Below are positions 19,951-31,814 of a stretch of DNA of 64,000 nt, in pieces; positions within the stretch are counted from its first letter, which is position 1; the number at the start of each line of letters is the position of its first letter. The notes under the pieces are model-generated. The model had not been told where the DNA came from. It did no database searches and saw nothing but the letters and a program-made list of their open reading frames with translations. The position numbers and the translations under genes are program-made. Source of the DNA: Entophlyctis helioformis (taxonomy: Eukaryota > Chytridiomycota > Chytridiomycetes > Chytridiales > Chytriomycetaceae); contig JAHLKH010000115.1 in assembly GCA_025526915.1 (NCBI GenBank), forward strand, positions 22,309-86,308, written 5' to 3'.

Positions 19951-22623
19951 TCACTTGGTCGAGGAGCGATGGTTGTGGAGACCAATCACGTTGTCCGAAA
20001 CCGGGACGCGCTTCAGCTTGGCAGAGTCCGAGCGCTGGCGTTCCAGGTTGTTGAGGTAGTCGACCGAGATGTCGCCCGTGATGTACTTGCCATTGAACAC
20101 GGCCACATCAAAGGCCTTGATATCATGGCTGAACTTGGACACGGACTGGACAAGGTCGTCAAGTTGCTAATGACGCGAGGCACCGCACGGTCAGTCGCTG
20201 CATCCACGGCAGAAGCGAGAAAGAGAGAGAGGCTCACCTGGTAAATGACACAGTCTGCGCCAATCGCCTCAGCCACCTGGTCGTCGTTGCGGTTAAAGGC
20301 AATGAGCTCGGACCGCGTGGGCATGTCAATGCCATAGACGTTGGGGAACCGCACGGCAGGCGAGCACGACGCAAAGTACACCTTGACGGCACCCGCATCA
20401 CGGGCCATTTGCACAATCTCGCGCGACGTCGTGCCACGCACAATCGAGTCTGCCAACAAACACATCGAGGCAAGGAGTAAGCAACTCGTGTCTCTCCCGT
20501 ATGCTCAGTCGCCATCAACCGGCCATCCGCGGCCATTACCATCAACAATCAAGACGTTCTTGCCGGCAAACTCCATGGGCATGGGGTTGAGCTTCCGTCT
20601 CACAGACTTGACACTGCGCAGCAAGTCAGAATGTGAAAGCAAAGCCCAGCAAAGCACGGCAAGCAAACAAGCAAACCGCCAAGCAAAAACGAACCGCAGT
20701 TGTTGGCCTGGCATGATAAACGTCCGGCCAATGTACCGGTTCTTGATGAATCCCTCACGGTACAGCTTATTGAGCTTGTACGACACTTGCAGGGCAGCCG
20801 TCCGGCTCGTGTCAGGCACCTACGCAGCAATGAATGCATTCGTCCATCCGCCGTTCAGTCCACACCACCACAGGGCCACAGCCATCACGACGCTACTCAC
20901 GGGAATGACAACGTCAATGTCCATGTTCTTGCCCAGCTTGCGGACAACCGCGTTCGCAAGCGCCTCGCCCATCGCAAGTCGCGCCTTGTACACCGAGATT
21001 CCGTCCATGATCGAGTCGGGCCGGGCAAAGTACACGTACTCGAACATGCACGGCGTGAACGTGCCCGGCGGCACGCACTGGCGGCGCACGACCTTGTCCT
21101 TGGTGAACAGAATCGCCTCGCCCGGGTGCACGTCCTGGTAGTTGGAGTAGCCGAGCGCCTCGAGGCACACGGACTCGGACGCGAGCATGTAGTCCATGCC
21201 GCCGCTGCCATCCAACGACTTGCGCTCGCCGAAGATGAGCGGCCGGATGCCGTGCGGGTCGCGGAAACCAAGGATGCCGTAGCCGGCAATCATGCCAATG
21301 CACGCGTAGCCACCGCGGATCTGGCCGTACAGCTTGGTGAGCGCCGAGAAGATGTCCTCCTCATTGACGCTGGTGCATTGCATTCCATTCCATGCCATGC
21401 CATGTCATGCCATGCCAGCCCATTCCAGATGGCAGAGGTGCAGGGTCAGCAAAGCGTCCTGGGCAGATCCACAAGCAACCAAGAACAATGACTCACCGAG
21501 ACTTGCCAGTCTGCTGCAGGTTGTTGGCAAAGATGTTGAGGAGTAACTCAGAGTCCGACTCGGTGTTGACGTGGCGGTGTGCCTCCTGGTCAAGAAACTC
21601 CTTGAGCTCGTCCGCGTTCGTCAAGTTGCCGTTCTGCACATCCGTCAATCGATGCCCATGCAAGGCCAGATGCATTCAGCACAACACACACACACACGCC
21701 AGTCCAGACAGGGCAGAGGCGTGTCAGCAGCCATGGAAAGCCGAGCGCCTTGAGAAGCAGGCATGTGCACCATGGGCCAAGGATCGTTGCAGCGGGCATG
21801 CATGCACACGAAGCGAAGCGAAGCGCAGCAGCCATCAACGTACGTGTGCAAGAACAAGACCGTACGGGCTGTTGACGTAGAACGGCTGGGCCTCGGACGT
21901 GGACGACGTGCCCGCAGTCGGGTACCGCACTGCACGCCCAGCCCAGTCCGTGCCAGTCCGTGCCATCCATCCATTATCCACATTCATGTTCCACCACGGC
22001 CATCCATGTTAGTAAGCCCATCGCGAGCGTCAGAGTGACAGCGAGGCCGATGCAACGCACCGTGGCCGACACCCATGTAGCCGAGGAGACCGGCCAGCTG
22101 CTCGGTGCTGAAGACGTCGCGGACCATGCCGTTGGCCTTGCACTGGTATAGCCGGCCCTTTAATCCGCAGGTGATGATTCCAGCAGCGTCCTAATGCGGG
22201 CCATTGGTAGTCGATGGTAGTCGATGGTGGCAGTCGATGGTGGCCGTCGTTGGTTGTTGCCGAGTGCAGAGCAGCGACACACAGAGTCAGTGGTTGGTTG
22301 ATGGGCGGCACTGGCGTGGAGGAGCAGCACGGCATGCGGGCATCGCTCGCCAGTCGCAGCCAGCCGCAGGCAGTTGCAGCCAGTTGCAGGCGTCCTCGCT
22401 CGTCAACAAAAAACGTGCTGCTTCGGTTCGTTGGCTGACCACGACGAGGCCGCTGGCTGGCTGGCTGGACATGCAGAGAGACGAGGAGGGAGAGGGAGAG
22501 GGACAGAATGAGCAAGTAGGGAGCCACCTGTCCTCTGTGCTGGAGCAGACCGAGGGACTCGTAGACCTCGGCGTTGGCCATGCTGGCCGCATCGGACAGA
22601 ATGACGCCGGTGATGCCGCACAT
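19951..22623 (-). CDS. ADE4: Amidophosphoribosyltransferase (purine biosynthesis step 1)
   Basis: Nine or so exons encode glutamine PRPP amidotransferase, which makes 5-phosphoribosylamine from PRPP and glutamine in the cytosol. The start MCGITGVIL places the nucleophilic Cys at position 2 after Met removal, so the start at 22623 is fixed. Further motifs are [20 protein letters not shown] (split by an intron), [10 protein letters not shown] and TESDSELLL of the glutaminase domain. [10 protein letters not shown] and [11 protein letters not shown] follow, then the PRTase part with [25 protein letters not shown] (PRPP loop) and VYFASCSP. It ends at 19951. There is no cysteine cluster indicating an Fe-S form, consistent with fungal enzymes. 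ADE1 of the same pathway lies about 6 kb away. Confidence 0.95.
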
Positions 22624-22862
22624 GTTGCTGCTGCTGGTGTTGGGCGACCGAGGGCAAAGACGAAGCGTGCCGGTCACGCGCGGGCACGTGGCTTCGACGA
22701 CGGCACGCGGATGGGACGGCTGGCCCGATGGCTGGCCGGATAGACGGCGTTCATTCAGTGCAGGAGACCATATGCCAGGCCATCATGTCGCGACTCGGCA
22801 CACCAATGCACTCGACAGCACTCAACCGCACGGCACTCGACGGCTCGATGCGATACCATCCA

Positions 22863-24511
22863 TCAATTGGATCCCTCGGGCACGTCCGCAATCTGCACAA
22901 ACTCGCCATCGACGCCCTCCTTCCAGAGCGTCACCTTGTTGTCGCCGCTCGACACCGCAAGCACGTTGCCTGCAATCGACCAGCTGACACGCCACACCAC
23001 GTCGGCAAACGCATCGCTCTTGATGGCCTTTTTGGCCCACGGCCCGTTGCCGCCGCCGGCCGAGTCCTGCGTCCAGATGAGCACCGTCTTGTCCTGCGAC
23101 GACGACGCCAGGTAGTTGCGCGGAAGCCCGATGGACGGTGCCCACGCGACGTCGCGGACCCAGTCCGAGTGGCCCTCGAGTGCGGCCTCTTCGCGCCAGA
23201 CGCCAGAGTCCTCACGCCAGATCTTGACCACGTTGTCGCAGCCGCCCGACGCAAAGCGCTTGGATGCCGGCAGTGTGGAGCCGCCCGAGACCTGGATGAG
23301 CGAGCCCGGGACAACACTCGGTGCCCAGGACACGGCGTTGGCGCCAATCGAGTGCGCGTTGAACGCATTGACGTCCCACGTGCCGTCCTCTGTCGGAATG
23401 GCGATCCGTTGTCGAGCAGCAGAGTCAGTGTCGATCGAACGATCGCGCATGGCCATGCACCATGGGGCTCTGTAGCTCTGCAGGGCTGAGCAGCCGCAAA
23501 CCCACCCTGATAGGTGAGGACCGAGATCTTGCCGTCCGACGACGCGGCAGCTAGCACAAGGCCGTACTCGTGCGGTGCCCACGAGATGGAGTTGACCGAG
23601 GCCGTGTGGGTGGTGTGGTCCTTGACACGGGTCCATTGGCCATTGACTTCTCTCCAGATGAACACCTTGGCATCGTACGAGCACGATGCAAGCAAGTTGC
23701 CAAACTTGGGATGTGCCCACGCGACCTGCCAGACCGGCCCTTCGTGGCTGGCGGGGTTGCAGACGGAGAGGGTCAGACGCTGGAGCGCAGAGGTGCAAGC
23801 CAGATGGATGGCGAAGGGAGAGAGTAAGGGAGAGAGGGATACGCACCCGGTGAGCGTCGCAATCTGGTGGTGGCTGTCGCCCTCGACCGAGAACACCTTG
23901 ATGGACCGGTCGGACGAGCATGTGGCGAGCCTCCTGCCGTAGTAGTCCAGCTGCGCATCATGCTGTCGCAGAGGCCAGCGAGCATGCAAGCGTCAGTCCA
24001 GCGCCACTTGCCACGGCTGCCACGTTGCGTGCCACGTCGTCTGCGTCGGTCAATGCAGCGGCTGCCCGGCTGCTCGGCTGCTCGGCAAGATTGAGGCGGC
24101 TGCACTTGGCTGCACCGACAGCCACATGGCTTGTCAAGGTTTGCCAAGGGCAGCCGCACCAACGGGCCGAGAGAGTCACAGAGCAGACGGTTGACCGACG
24201 AACAGACCGAGCGACCGACCGAGCGACCGAGTGGCAGCACCCGGCCCAGGCAAGGCCCGCCGGCCAGTCACTCACAATCATGTCCTCGTGCTGGGTATCG
24301 AAGGTGTTGAGCGCCGTTGTTCCTGCCGTCTGTCACCAGCAAGAGTGAGTGAGTGAGTGAGTGAGTGAGTGAGTGCGACTATGTCTGTGTCTGTGTCTGC
24401 ATCTGCGACTATGTCTGCGTCTATGCTCGTGCATGGCCGTGCGGCCGCAGCAAGACGCCTGCACAGCGCAGCCGCCCGCCACCAGCGACGACGCCGTTCC
24501 ACACGCACCAT
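22863..24511 (-). CDS. SEC13: SEC13, WD40 subunit of COPII coat and nuclear pore
   Basis: A WD40 protein of six blades with the SEC13 order: [102 protein letters not shown] and [14 protein letters not shown]. It acts with SEC31 in vesicle budding and in the Y-complex of the pore. The N-terminal exon 24329-24276 encodes [18 protein letters not shown] but no Met. The only fitting start is an ATG at 24511-24509 directly followed by a gtgcgt donor, so exon 1 appears to contribute a single codon. The intron carries a GAGT repeat. The gene is divergent from 6PGL, 232 bases apart. Identity is firm; the ATG-only exon is an inference. Confidence 0.93.
24343..24374. repeat. (GAGT)n repeat in SEC13 intron 1
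   Basis: About eight copies of gagt/agtg occur directly inside the presumed acceptor side of the first SEC13 intron. Confidence 0.85.
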
Positions 24512-24743
24512 TTTGGCTGTTCAAGACGGCGCAAACCACCTTGGCCCACGTCGCGACTCGGCACTTGATCTGTGCGTTGCCTGCAAGCCTGTTGCCACCT
24601 GCAAGCCTGCTCGCCTGACATGCCGTGCCGTGCCGTGCCCACCACTGACTGGCGCATGCACTCTGCCACTGTATCTGGCATGCGGCGTCTGGTTGCTGGC
24701 AGCCACGCCTGCACCTGCACTCCACAGCCACACCCAGCCAGCC

Positions 24744-25615
24744 ATGCCGCACAGCCGCCCAGACTTTGCCAAGTGCCTGTACACGTTCCCGTCGACCGAC
24801 GCCGTGTCCGAGTCGCTCGCCAATCTGCTCGCCGGCCTCTCATCCGCCGCCATCGCACGCAGCGGCGTCTTCACCGTCGCTCTCTCTGGCGGCTCGCTGC
24901 CGGCCACGCTCGCCGCTCGTCTGGCCGTCTCGCCCACGCCCGCCGCCGCCGCCATCGATTTCAGCAAATGGGTCGTGCTCTATGCCGACGAGCGCTGCGT
25001 GCCGCTCGACCACGCCGACTCGAACCACGCCGCGTGCGCCAAGGCGTTCCTGGCATCCGTGCCCATCCCGCCCGCCAACATCATCGCCATCCACGCAGGC
25101 CTCGTGAACGATCCCGCCGCGGCCGCTGCAGACTATGCAGCCCGGCTGGCGGCTGTCGTCAAGGACCGGTCGCCGACGGGCGTGCCGCGCATCGATGCCG
25201 TGCTGCTCGGCATGGGCCCGGACGGACACACGTGCTCGCTGTTCCCGGGCCATGCTCTGCTGGACGAGACTCGCGCGCTTGTGGCGGCCATCTTCGACTC
25301 GCCCAAGCCGCCGCCAAGCCGCATCACGCTCACGTACCCCGTCGTTAACGCGGCACACAACATCGTGTTTGTGACGACAGGCGCTGGCAAGGCGGACATC
25401 TTTCACAGCATGGTCGATGAGGGCCACGACTACCCCAGTGCGCGTGGTGAGCTTCTTTTCTTGTGCTTCTGGACGCGTCTGGCTGGCTGCGCGCTGTCTG
25501 ACTCGTGTTGCTTGCTGCCCGCTCAGTCAACCCGACCGACGGCAACCTGTACTGGTTCCTCGACACGGCCGCGGCCAGCAAGCTCACCACGCCGACCCTC
25601 TCGTTCAAGCTCTAG
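24744..25615 (+). CDS. 6-phosphogluconolactonase (pentose phosphate pathway)
   Basis: Two exons encode the lactonase that hydrolyses 6-phosphogluconolactone to 6-phosphogluconate, yielding a protein of about 260 residues. Exon 1 starts MPHSRPDFAKCLY at 24744. It contains the family motifs FTVALSGGSLP, WVVLYADERCVP, DSNHAACAKAFL, IDAVLLGMGPDGHTCSLFPGH and RITLTYPVVNAAH. A short intron (gtgagctt...ctcag) separates VNPTDGNLYWFLD and the C-terminus LSFKL. A longer in-frame leader upstream is low-complexity, so the ATG at 24744 is preferred. It shares a divergent promoter with SEC13. Confidence 0.93.
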
Positions 25616-25797
25616 GCGTCTCCCACAGGCGTCTCGTTGCATTGCATTGTGCTGCATTGTGCTGCATTTCTGTCCGAATGAATGCTATCCGGTGTGTTTC
25701 TCATCAAAGAGGTGGCCGAAAGATAAAAAAGGATGGTGTAGTAAATGACCCAAGCAGATTGATATTGAACAGCTCATAACCGACAACATCATCCAGC

Positions 25798-26521
25798 TTA
25801 GAAGGTGTTGGGGCGGGTACCAACGAACGTGGCAGCAATGCTCTTGTTGGCAGCACGGAAGACACGGTGGGGCAGGGGGAACTTGAGTCCAGGCTCGAGG
25901 ATCTGCTTGATGTAGGGGCGACGGACGTCGGCGTTCTTGACCTCGGCAACCTTGATGATCTGGACCGAGCCGAAGCGGGCACGGTGGCGGGCAGCCATGT
26001 CCTGGTCTGTTATCATCATCATCGTCACGATCCCACGCTTGTCAGTTTGGCATGCTCTCACAAGTCGCATAGCATACGCTGCAACGCGACACGGGAAGAT
26101 AGACTTACAGCAGGCAGCAACGGCGTCCGTGCGGGTGAGCTCGCGGTACTCCTTGTACATGTTGTGGGTGCCAGAGCGCGAGTTGTAACGGAGCCAGATG
26201 CCGTAGTTGGTGACGGCAGTGGGGTTCTTCTCGAAGATCTGTGCGCCACGTCAAGCATGTCAGCGGCCAAAGCCCCACGATGCACAGCAAACACCTGCCC
26301 TGTCTGCATCCAGCGCCAGCAGCAACACGTACCTGGTTGACCGAGACGATCTCACCCGAGGCCTTCTTGACCTTGCTGACCATCTTCACAAAGTACCAGA
26401 AGCGGGACTTGGCAACGACGTCGTTGGTGGCGAAGATGCGCATCCGGTAGAGCTTGGGGGTGGGCTCCTTCTCGGTCGGGAGTCTGCGGCCAACAACCTG
26501 ATATTCGTTGAGACGGGTCAT
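25798..26521 (-). CDS. RPL20: 60S ribosomal protein eL20 (L18a)
   Basis: Three exons encode the complete cytosolic ribosomal protein. Diagnostic segments are [76 protein letters not shown] and [10 protein letters not shown]. It ends RPNTF. A splice-like acacag lies three bases before the ATG at 26521, suggesting a 5' UTR intron, as is common in ribosomal protein genes. It converges with 6PGL (182 bases between stops). Confidence 0.95.
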
Positions 26522-27215
26522 TTCCTGTGTTCTATCACGGCATGGCATGGAATGCACGGGTCAGCACCTCACGCCACTCGCTTGCTATTGAGCATAGTTG
26601 CTGCAGCATGTACAGCAGCGACAACGACCCAATGACGACAGCAACAGCAGCTTGATGCGACTCTTCCGTTGGTGTTGGCGACGGCGGCTGGTGCTGTGGG
26701 TAGCGGCTGCTGGGCAGCTGCAGTCCGGCCCGCACGCAGTTGCGTTTCTCGGCCGCACTTGGCAGCCGCAGTTCAATGTCGGCCACAACCGAATTGAGAA
26801 TCCAGTCGAGTCGGTGTGGGGCAGAGGTGGCATCCCATCCATCCCATCCCATCCCATCCGGGGGTGGGCAGCACCTGGCCGACGGCAGGATGCCAAGGTC
26901 GACCGTGGGTTGCTACTGGTGCTGCCATCCGTCCGTGTTGGTGCTCCTGGTTGCGTCCAAGCCGGCTTGTTGCTGCTGCTGCTGCTGTCGCTGTCATCAA
27001 GGTCGTCGTGCAGCAAGCATGCGGTGCGGCAGCACTCACGACGAAAGAATGTGCAGCGAAACGAAACACGCGCCGAATTTCCAAGACCACCGTGCCGCAG
27101 CCAAGGCGGAAAAGTGAGACTTGGTCACGTGATTTGAAGGTTTGGTGAATGTGGTCGTCGGTGGTCGACTCGCCGGCTTGCGGCGGCAACCTCCAGGCGG
27201 CGACAGCAGCAAGCG
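26522..27215. other. Divergent intergenic region between eL20 and METTL6-like genes
   Basis: About 690 bases hold the promoter and probable 5' UTR exon of eL20 on the left and the promoter of the methyltransferase on the right. A CATCC/CATCCC repeat lies near 26832-26860 and a GCT repeat near 26968-26985. Frames here are low-complexity; no gene is supported. Confidence 0.5.
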
Positions 27216-28561
27216 ATGAGTGTGCGCCAAGACTCGAACGGCAAGGACGTTGCGACGGCCACCGACACTATTGTGATTGATGAGGCGAGAGAGGCCTTTA
27301 TCAAGGGCATGCTCGACAAGCAGAAAGGCACCGGCCTTAGCGAGTTTATGCGTGCCAAGCTCGTTACCGAGGCGGCCAAGAACTGGGACTTGTAAGTGGC
27401 CATTGTGCGCATGCTCGGCACTTGCGGCTGCTGGACTGACCACGGCCGAGCAACAGGTTTTACAAGGTAGACTGGTTGGCTTTCTGGTTGGCTGGTTGGC
27501 TGGCTGGCTGGCTTTCCGGCAGCCAGTCGGAGCGGCTCCTTGCCTCGTCCGCTGTGCACATGGACTGACAGGCGTGGCCGGCGGCAGAACAACGCAACCA
27601 ACTTCTTCAAGGACAGACACTGGACCGAGCGCGAGTTTCAGGAGCTCCGCGAGACTGGCAAGGCCGAGCCCAACTCAACTGTAAGCAGCTTTGGCCATCT
27701 GCTTGCGGCATGCACTGACGCCTCGTCCGCATGACAGAAACTCTTGGGTAAGTGGCCGACCGAACGCGATGGATAACGGCATCCTGATAGCTTGCTTCGA
27801 GTGGCCAGCCGCTAACACATGTTCAGAGATCGGATGCGGCGTGGGCAACTTTGTGTTCCCGCTGCTCCAGTCCAACAAGGAGCTGTTCATCTATGCCTGC
27901 GATTTTTCCTCTAGGTAGGCACTGCCCTCTGCTGGCAACGGCCAGTTGGGTCTCTCGACTCACACTCTCCGTGGCAGAGCTGTCGATCACGTCAAGGCGT
28001 CCGAGCATTACGACACGACCAGAACGCTCGGCTTCGTGTGCGACATCACCAAAGACGACCTGTCTGCCACCGTGCCTGCTGCCTCGCTCGACCTCGTGTC
28101 GGCCATCTATGTGCTCTCTGCGATCCCGCCATCAAAGTTCGCAGACACCATTGCCAACATCCGCCGTGTGCTCAAGCCGGGCGGCATCATCCTCTTCCGC
28201 GACTACGGGCTCTACGACTTTGCGCAGCTGCGGTTCCGTGCCGAGAACCGCCTTGACGACAAGTTCTACGTGCGGTCTGATGGCACGTTCACGTACTACT
28301 TTAGCCTGGGTGAGTCTCCTGTGCATGTGGCGTCTCTGTCTGTCTGTGTGCGTGCATGCGTGTGTCCATGTGTGGGCAATGCCAAGGCGCACTGGGTACT
28401 GATGGATGGCGACAGAGGATATTGCCACCATGTTTGAAGCAGCCGGCTTCGACGTGCTCGAGAATGTGTACATCACCAAAGAGTTTGTCAACCGCAAGGA
28501 GAACCTGCGCATGGACCGGATATTTGTGCAGGCACGTCTGCAAAAGCGGGCAGACGCGTAG
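27216..28561 (+). CDS. METTL6-type tRNA 3-methylcytidine methyltransferase
   Basis: Seven exons encode a SAM-dependent methyltransferase. Exon 1 starts [16 protein letters not shown] and ends AKNWDL. A 10-nt exon 2 (27457-27466) gives FYK, and exon 3 (27588-27680) gives [18 protein letters not shown] second 10-nt exon (27738-27747) gives KLL, and exon 5 gives [14 protein letters not shown], the SAM-binding motif I. Then [39 protein letters not shown] and [20 protein letters not shown] follow, and the tail reads [22 protein letters not shown]...FFKDRHW and RDYGLYD are signatures of the METTL2/6/8 (Trm140/141) family that forms m3C32 in tRNAs. The short N-terminus and the [12 protein letters not shown] tail fit the METTL6 branch (tRNA-Ser). 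The window also contains a METTL2-type relative at 55355-56597. Confidence 0.9.
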
Positions 28562-28693
28562 CCCCGCCTCTTATCCTATCTTGTCTCTGAGTGAACCGCA
28601 CTTTATTCACGCCAGTCGGTTTGCGGGAGTGCCGCTTCTGTAAAGCAGAGAAAGAAAGGGGGCGAGGAGAGGGAAGTTGGCTCCGTGGAGTGA

Positions 28694-30247
28694 CTAGAAG
28701 ACAGGCGTCTTGCCCGTGAGGATCTTGTAGACCTCGATGTACTTGGCAAGCGTGTTGTCAACCACCGTCTGCGGCAGCTCAACAGGCGTCTTGTTGTCAA
28801 AGCCGATCGACTTGAGGTAGTCGCGGACATACTGCTTGTCAAAGCTGTCCACAAGACTCGATTAGCGCCATGATGATGCATCCGATGCAAGCGGACAATC
28901 CTGCCCATATGTACCTTGGCTGGGTCTTGCCAGGCGTGTACACATCTGCCGGCCAGAAGCGCGACGAGTCGGGCGTAAGGACCTCGTCGGCAAGCGTCAG
29001 CACGCCGGCCTCGTTGACTCCAAACTCGAACTTGGTGTCTGCAATAATGACTCCCTTGGCCTTGCCAAACTCGCGTGCCTGCATTCGTTTCCCGCCAGCC
29101 AGCCAGTCAGGCAGTCAGTCAGGCAGTCAGGCAGTCCAGTCAGGCAGTCAGGTCCAGGCAGTCAGGCAGTGTGCCAGGCAGTGTCTGTATCCGGCTGCCT
29201 CTCAAAGACCCATGCACGGCAAATGACGCACAGTGTTGTACACGTGAACGGCAGCCTTGGCGACTTCCTGAGCACGCGCCTCACCAATAATGGCGTGCAC
29301 TGGCAGGATGGAACGCATTAGCACACCGCACAGCCTGCACTGCGATCCATGCACGCAGCCGACTCACACTTGTCGGGGTGGATGTTCTCGTCTGGTGCCA
29401 GCCATCAGCAGGATCGCATCGCGTCAGTATCCAAGCCGCCATGGCAGATGATCCACCAGCCGCAGGACAGCTCACCGTGGTCGCCAATCTCCGCCTTGGT
29501 GCTGGGCGTGAAGAGCGGCTGCGGCAGCTCCTGCGACTCGACGAGACCCTCGGGCAGCTTCATGTCGCAAACCGTGCCCTTTGCCTTGTACTCGTTCATG
29601 GCAGATCCTGTGCATCGCATCGCGTCGCATCACAACATTACATCAGATTGGCTGCAGCAAGCAGAGACACACAGCTCCATGCGCTCACCGGTGATGTAGC
29701 CGCGGACAATGGCCTCGACCGGCAGGATGGTGAGTCTGCGGACAAGCATGCAGCGGTTGAGCAGCTGGTCGCGGTATTTCTGGACATTTGCGGGCATCTT
29801 GTCCATGTCGGTGGTGATGACGTGGTTGGGCATGACGTCCTTGAGCAGGTCGAACCAGAACTCGGACAGCTGCGTGAGGATCTTGCCCTTGCCCGGAATG
29901 CCCTGCAGCGTTGGCCATTGCGATGCGTAAGCGAGTGGGGGTGAAGGTTTCGCCTGGCATTCAGCCGGCACGTGTTGGCTGGCTCGCCGTTCAAGGCTTG
30001 CCATGGCTGGATGCAGCCATGCAGCACTATTCGACTGCGCACACACACAAGGCGGGGATGCGCATTGGCACTGGCACTGGCATATGCATTGAAAGAGAAC
30101 GGGGGAGCGGCTGGCTGCACTCACCGTCTTCATGACCACATCAAAGGCGCTGAGACGGTCGGTTGCAACAAACAGCAGCGAGTGCTCGTCGACGTCGTAG
30201 ATGTCGCGGACCTTGCCGCGGGCAACCAGCTTGAGGTCGGGGCAGTT
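28694..30247 (-). CDS. ADE1: SAICAR synthetase (purine biosynthesis); 5' end unresolved
   Basis: Exons on the minus strand encode phosphoribosylaminoimidazole-succinocarboxamide synthase, which joins aspartate to CAIR using ATP. Motifs in order are [121 protein letters not shown] and the C-terminus ILTGKTPVF. The first supported exon starts after an acceptor at 30248; the initiating ATG lies further right, but I could not place it. One intron (about 29092-29180) contains a (GTCAGGCA)-type repeat. ADE4 is the other purine gene in the window. Confidence 0.92.
29099..29185. repeat. Imperfect cagtcaggcagtc tandem repeat
   Basis: Runs of cagtcagg and caggcagt units fill an ADE1 intron; they are imperfect and variable in phase. 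Confidence 0.8.
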
Positions 30248-30536
30248 CTGTCCAGCAAACCAGCCAGGCCGCAGCGTTGTGTAGCGTGCATCAAGAATGG
30301 ATGTTGCGCTCTGTCAGTTGCCATGCCGGCAGCTGCTTTGGTGCTGCCACTCTGCCACTCTGATGACGAACCGTTTCGAGGAGAGCAGCCATCGCAAGCG
30401 TTTTTTGAGCGAGGCGACAAGTTGAGCCCATGCTCAAACGACTGCCAGACGACTGCCAGACGACGTGGACACCAGAGAGCCAGAACACAGGCGAACAAGA
30501 CAGAGTCTATTGCGATCAACCAGCCCACACACACCA

Positions 30537-31611
30537 TCATTCGTCGTCATGCCGACGTCGCCTTGTCCGCTCCAGCATGGTGCGCGCCACGATGCGATCC
30601 TGCTTGGTGATGGCACAAAAGTCGAGATGCCGAAGCTGCGGCACACGGGCGAGCACAATGTAGCGATACCCCTTGGTCGACTCGAGCGGATTGCCATGCA
30701 GCGTGAGGTTGCGCAGGTGCGGCAGCTGACCGAGTTGGTCGACCTCGTTGATGGCGTCGATCTGGTTGGCATGCAGGTACAGAACTCCCAGGTTGGGCAG
30801 ATGCAGCAAGGCCTGGATTGGAGCAGTGTGAGATTTATGGCAAGGCGTGCGAGCTGCGGCGGGGGTGGACTTTGGACCTACTGCGTCGATTGTTGTGAGC
30901 AGGTTGAAGGACACGTCCAGCCAAGTCAGGTCGGTGAGTTTGGTGAGCATGGGCTCAATGGCGCGTGGCAGATCGGCCAGACTGGCAATGAGGTTGTTGG
31001 ACAGCCGAATGGCCGTGTTGACTTGTTCCTGTTCCAGTGCCACGCACGGACTGAGTTGGTCTGGCTGTGCATGGCACAGCAACACGCGCCAACGACTGTG
31101 TTTGCACGTACTGGTGCCTGCGCCTTTTTCTTGCCAGTCCGCGGCTCCTCATTGAGCAAATCTGTATTGATGCATGCCAGACATGCCGTGACAACCGTGT
31201 GAGATGCGATGCAGTGGGGCACACACTTGGCAGCATGACAGGCGACAGACGTGGCGCGGCAGACGACCGAGCCCCACCTGTAATGTGCGAGATCTCTTTG
31301 AAGGAAAAGTCTACGGGGTCCGCCGGAAACACCTTCCATTGGCCAGCGATCCTGCTCTGGATCTGAGGGTGTGTGAGTGGGAATGCACGGTCGTGTCGGG
31401 GATCGTGACAAGGCTCGCGCAGGCCGACGTGCGGCCAGAGCGGACTGCAGCTGTATACCAAGCAGCACACAGAGAGACAGAGACAGAGAGAGAGAGCACG
31501 TACGTCGCTAAACTTGATCGTGCCGGTTTGCAGCGTGGCGGCCGGGTCGGGGCCGAGCGCAGCGGCAGCAGGACCAGCAGCGACGCCACTCGTGCCGAGG
31601 ACGGAAGTCAT
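30537..31611 (-). CDS. LRRC51-like leucine-rich repeat protein (cilium-associated family)
   Basis: About five exons encode a small LRR protein. The start MTSVLGTSGVAAGPA is followed by WKVFPADPVDFSFKEIS and DLLNEEPRTGKKK. LRRs then follow, with IRLSNNLIASLADL, LTWLDVSFNLLTTID, LGVLYLHANQIDAINEV and LRNLTLHGNPLESTKGYR. The C-terminal cap reads LRHLDFCAITKQDRI. The block 'DFSF..I..I.DL.NEEPRTG' before the LRRs and the LTLHGNP.E..KGYR cap match vertebrate LRRC51 closely. That family is linked to ciliated and flagellated cells and is absent from yeasts. Its presence fits an organism with flagellated zoospores. The C-terminus is a basic RTRRRR run with HDDE. Confidence 0.85.
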
Positions 31612-31744
31612 TGGCACGCAAAACAATAATCAAAATCAAATCAAAAACGACAAGAAAACTGCGCGGTCACTTTTTCTTTCCCTCCTACCGCAACAGCGCA
31701 GCGTGAGTGCCTGTCGATCCGGCCTGCGAGCGTGTCGGGTGCCG

Positions 31745-31814
<70 letters not shown>

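Noticed and set aside
19951..30247. Purine biosynthetic cluster (ADE4 and ADE1)
   Set aside because: Several unrelated genes separate the two and no other purine gene is near, so chance proximity is the simpler reading.
31740..31813. CRISPR-like repeat array
   Set aside because: It is a simple GCCT tandem repeat without spacers in a eukaryotic intergenic region.
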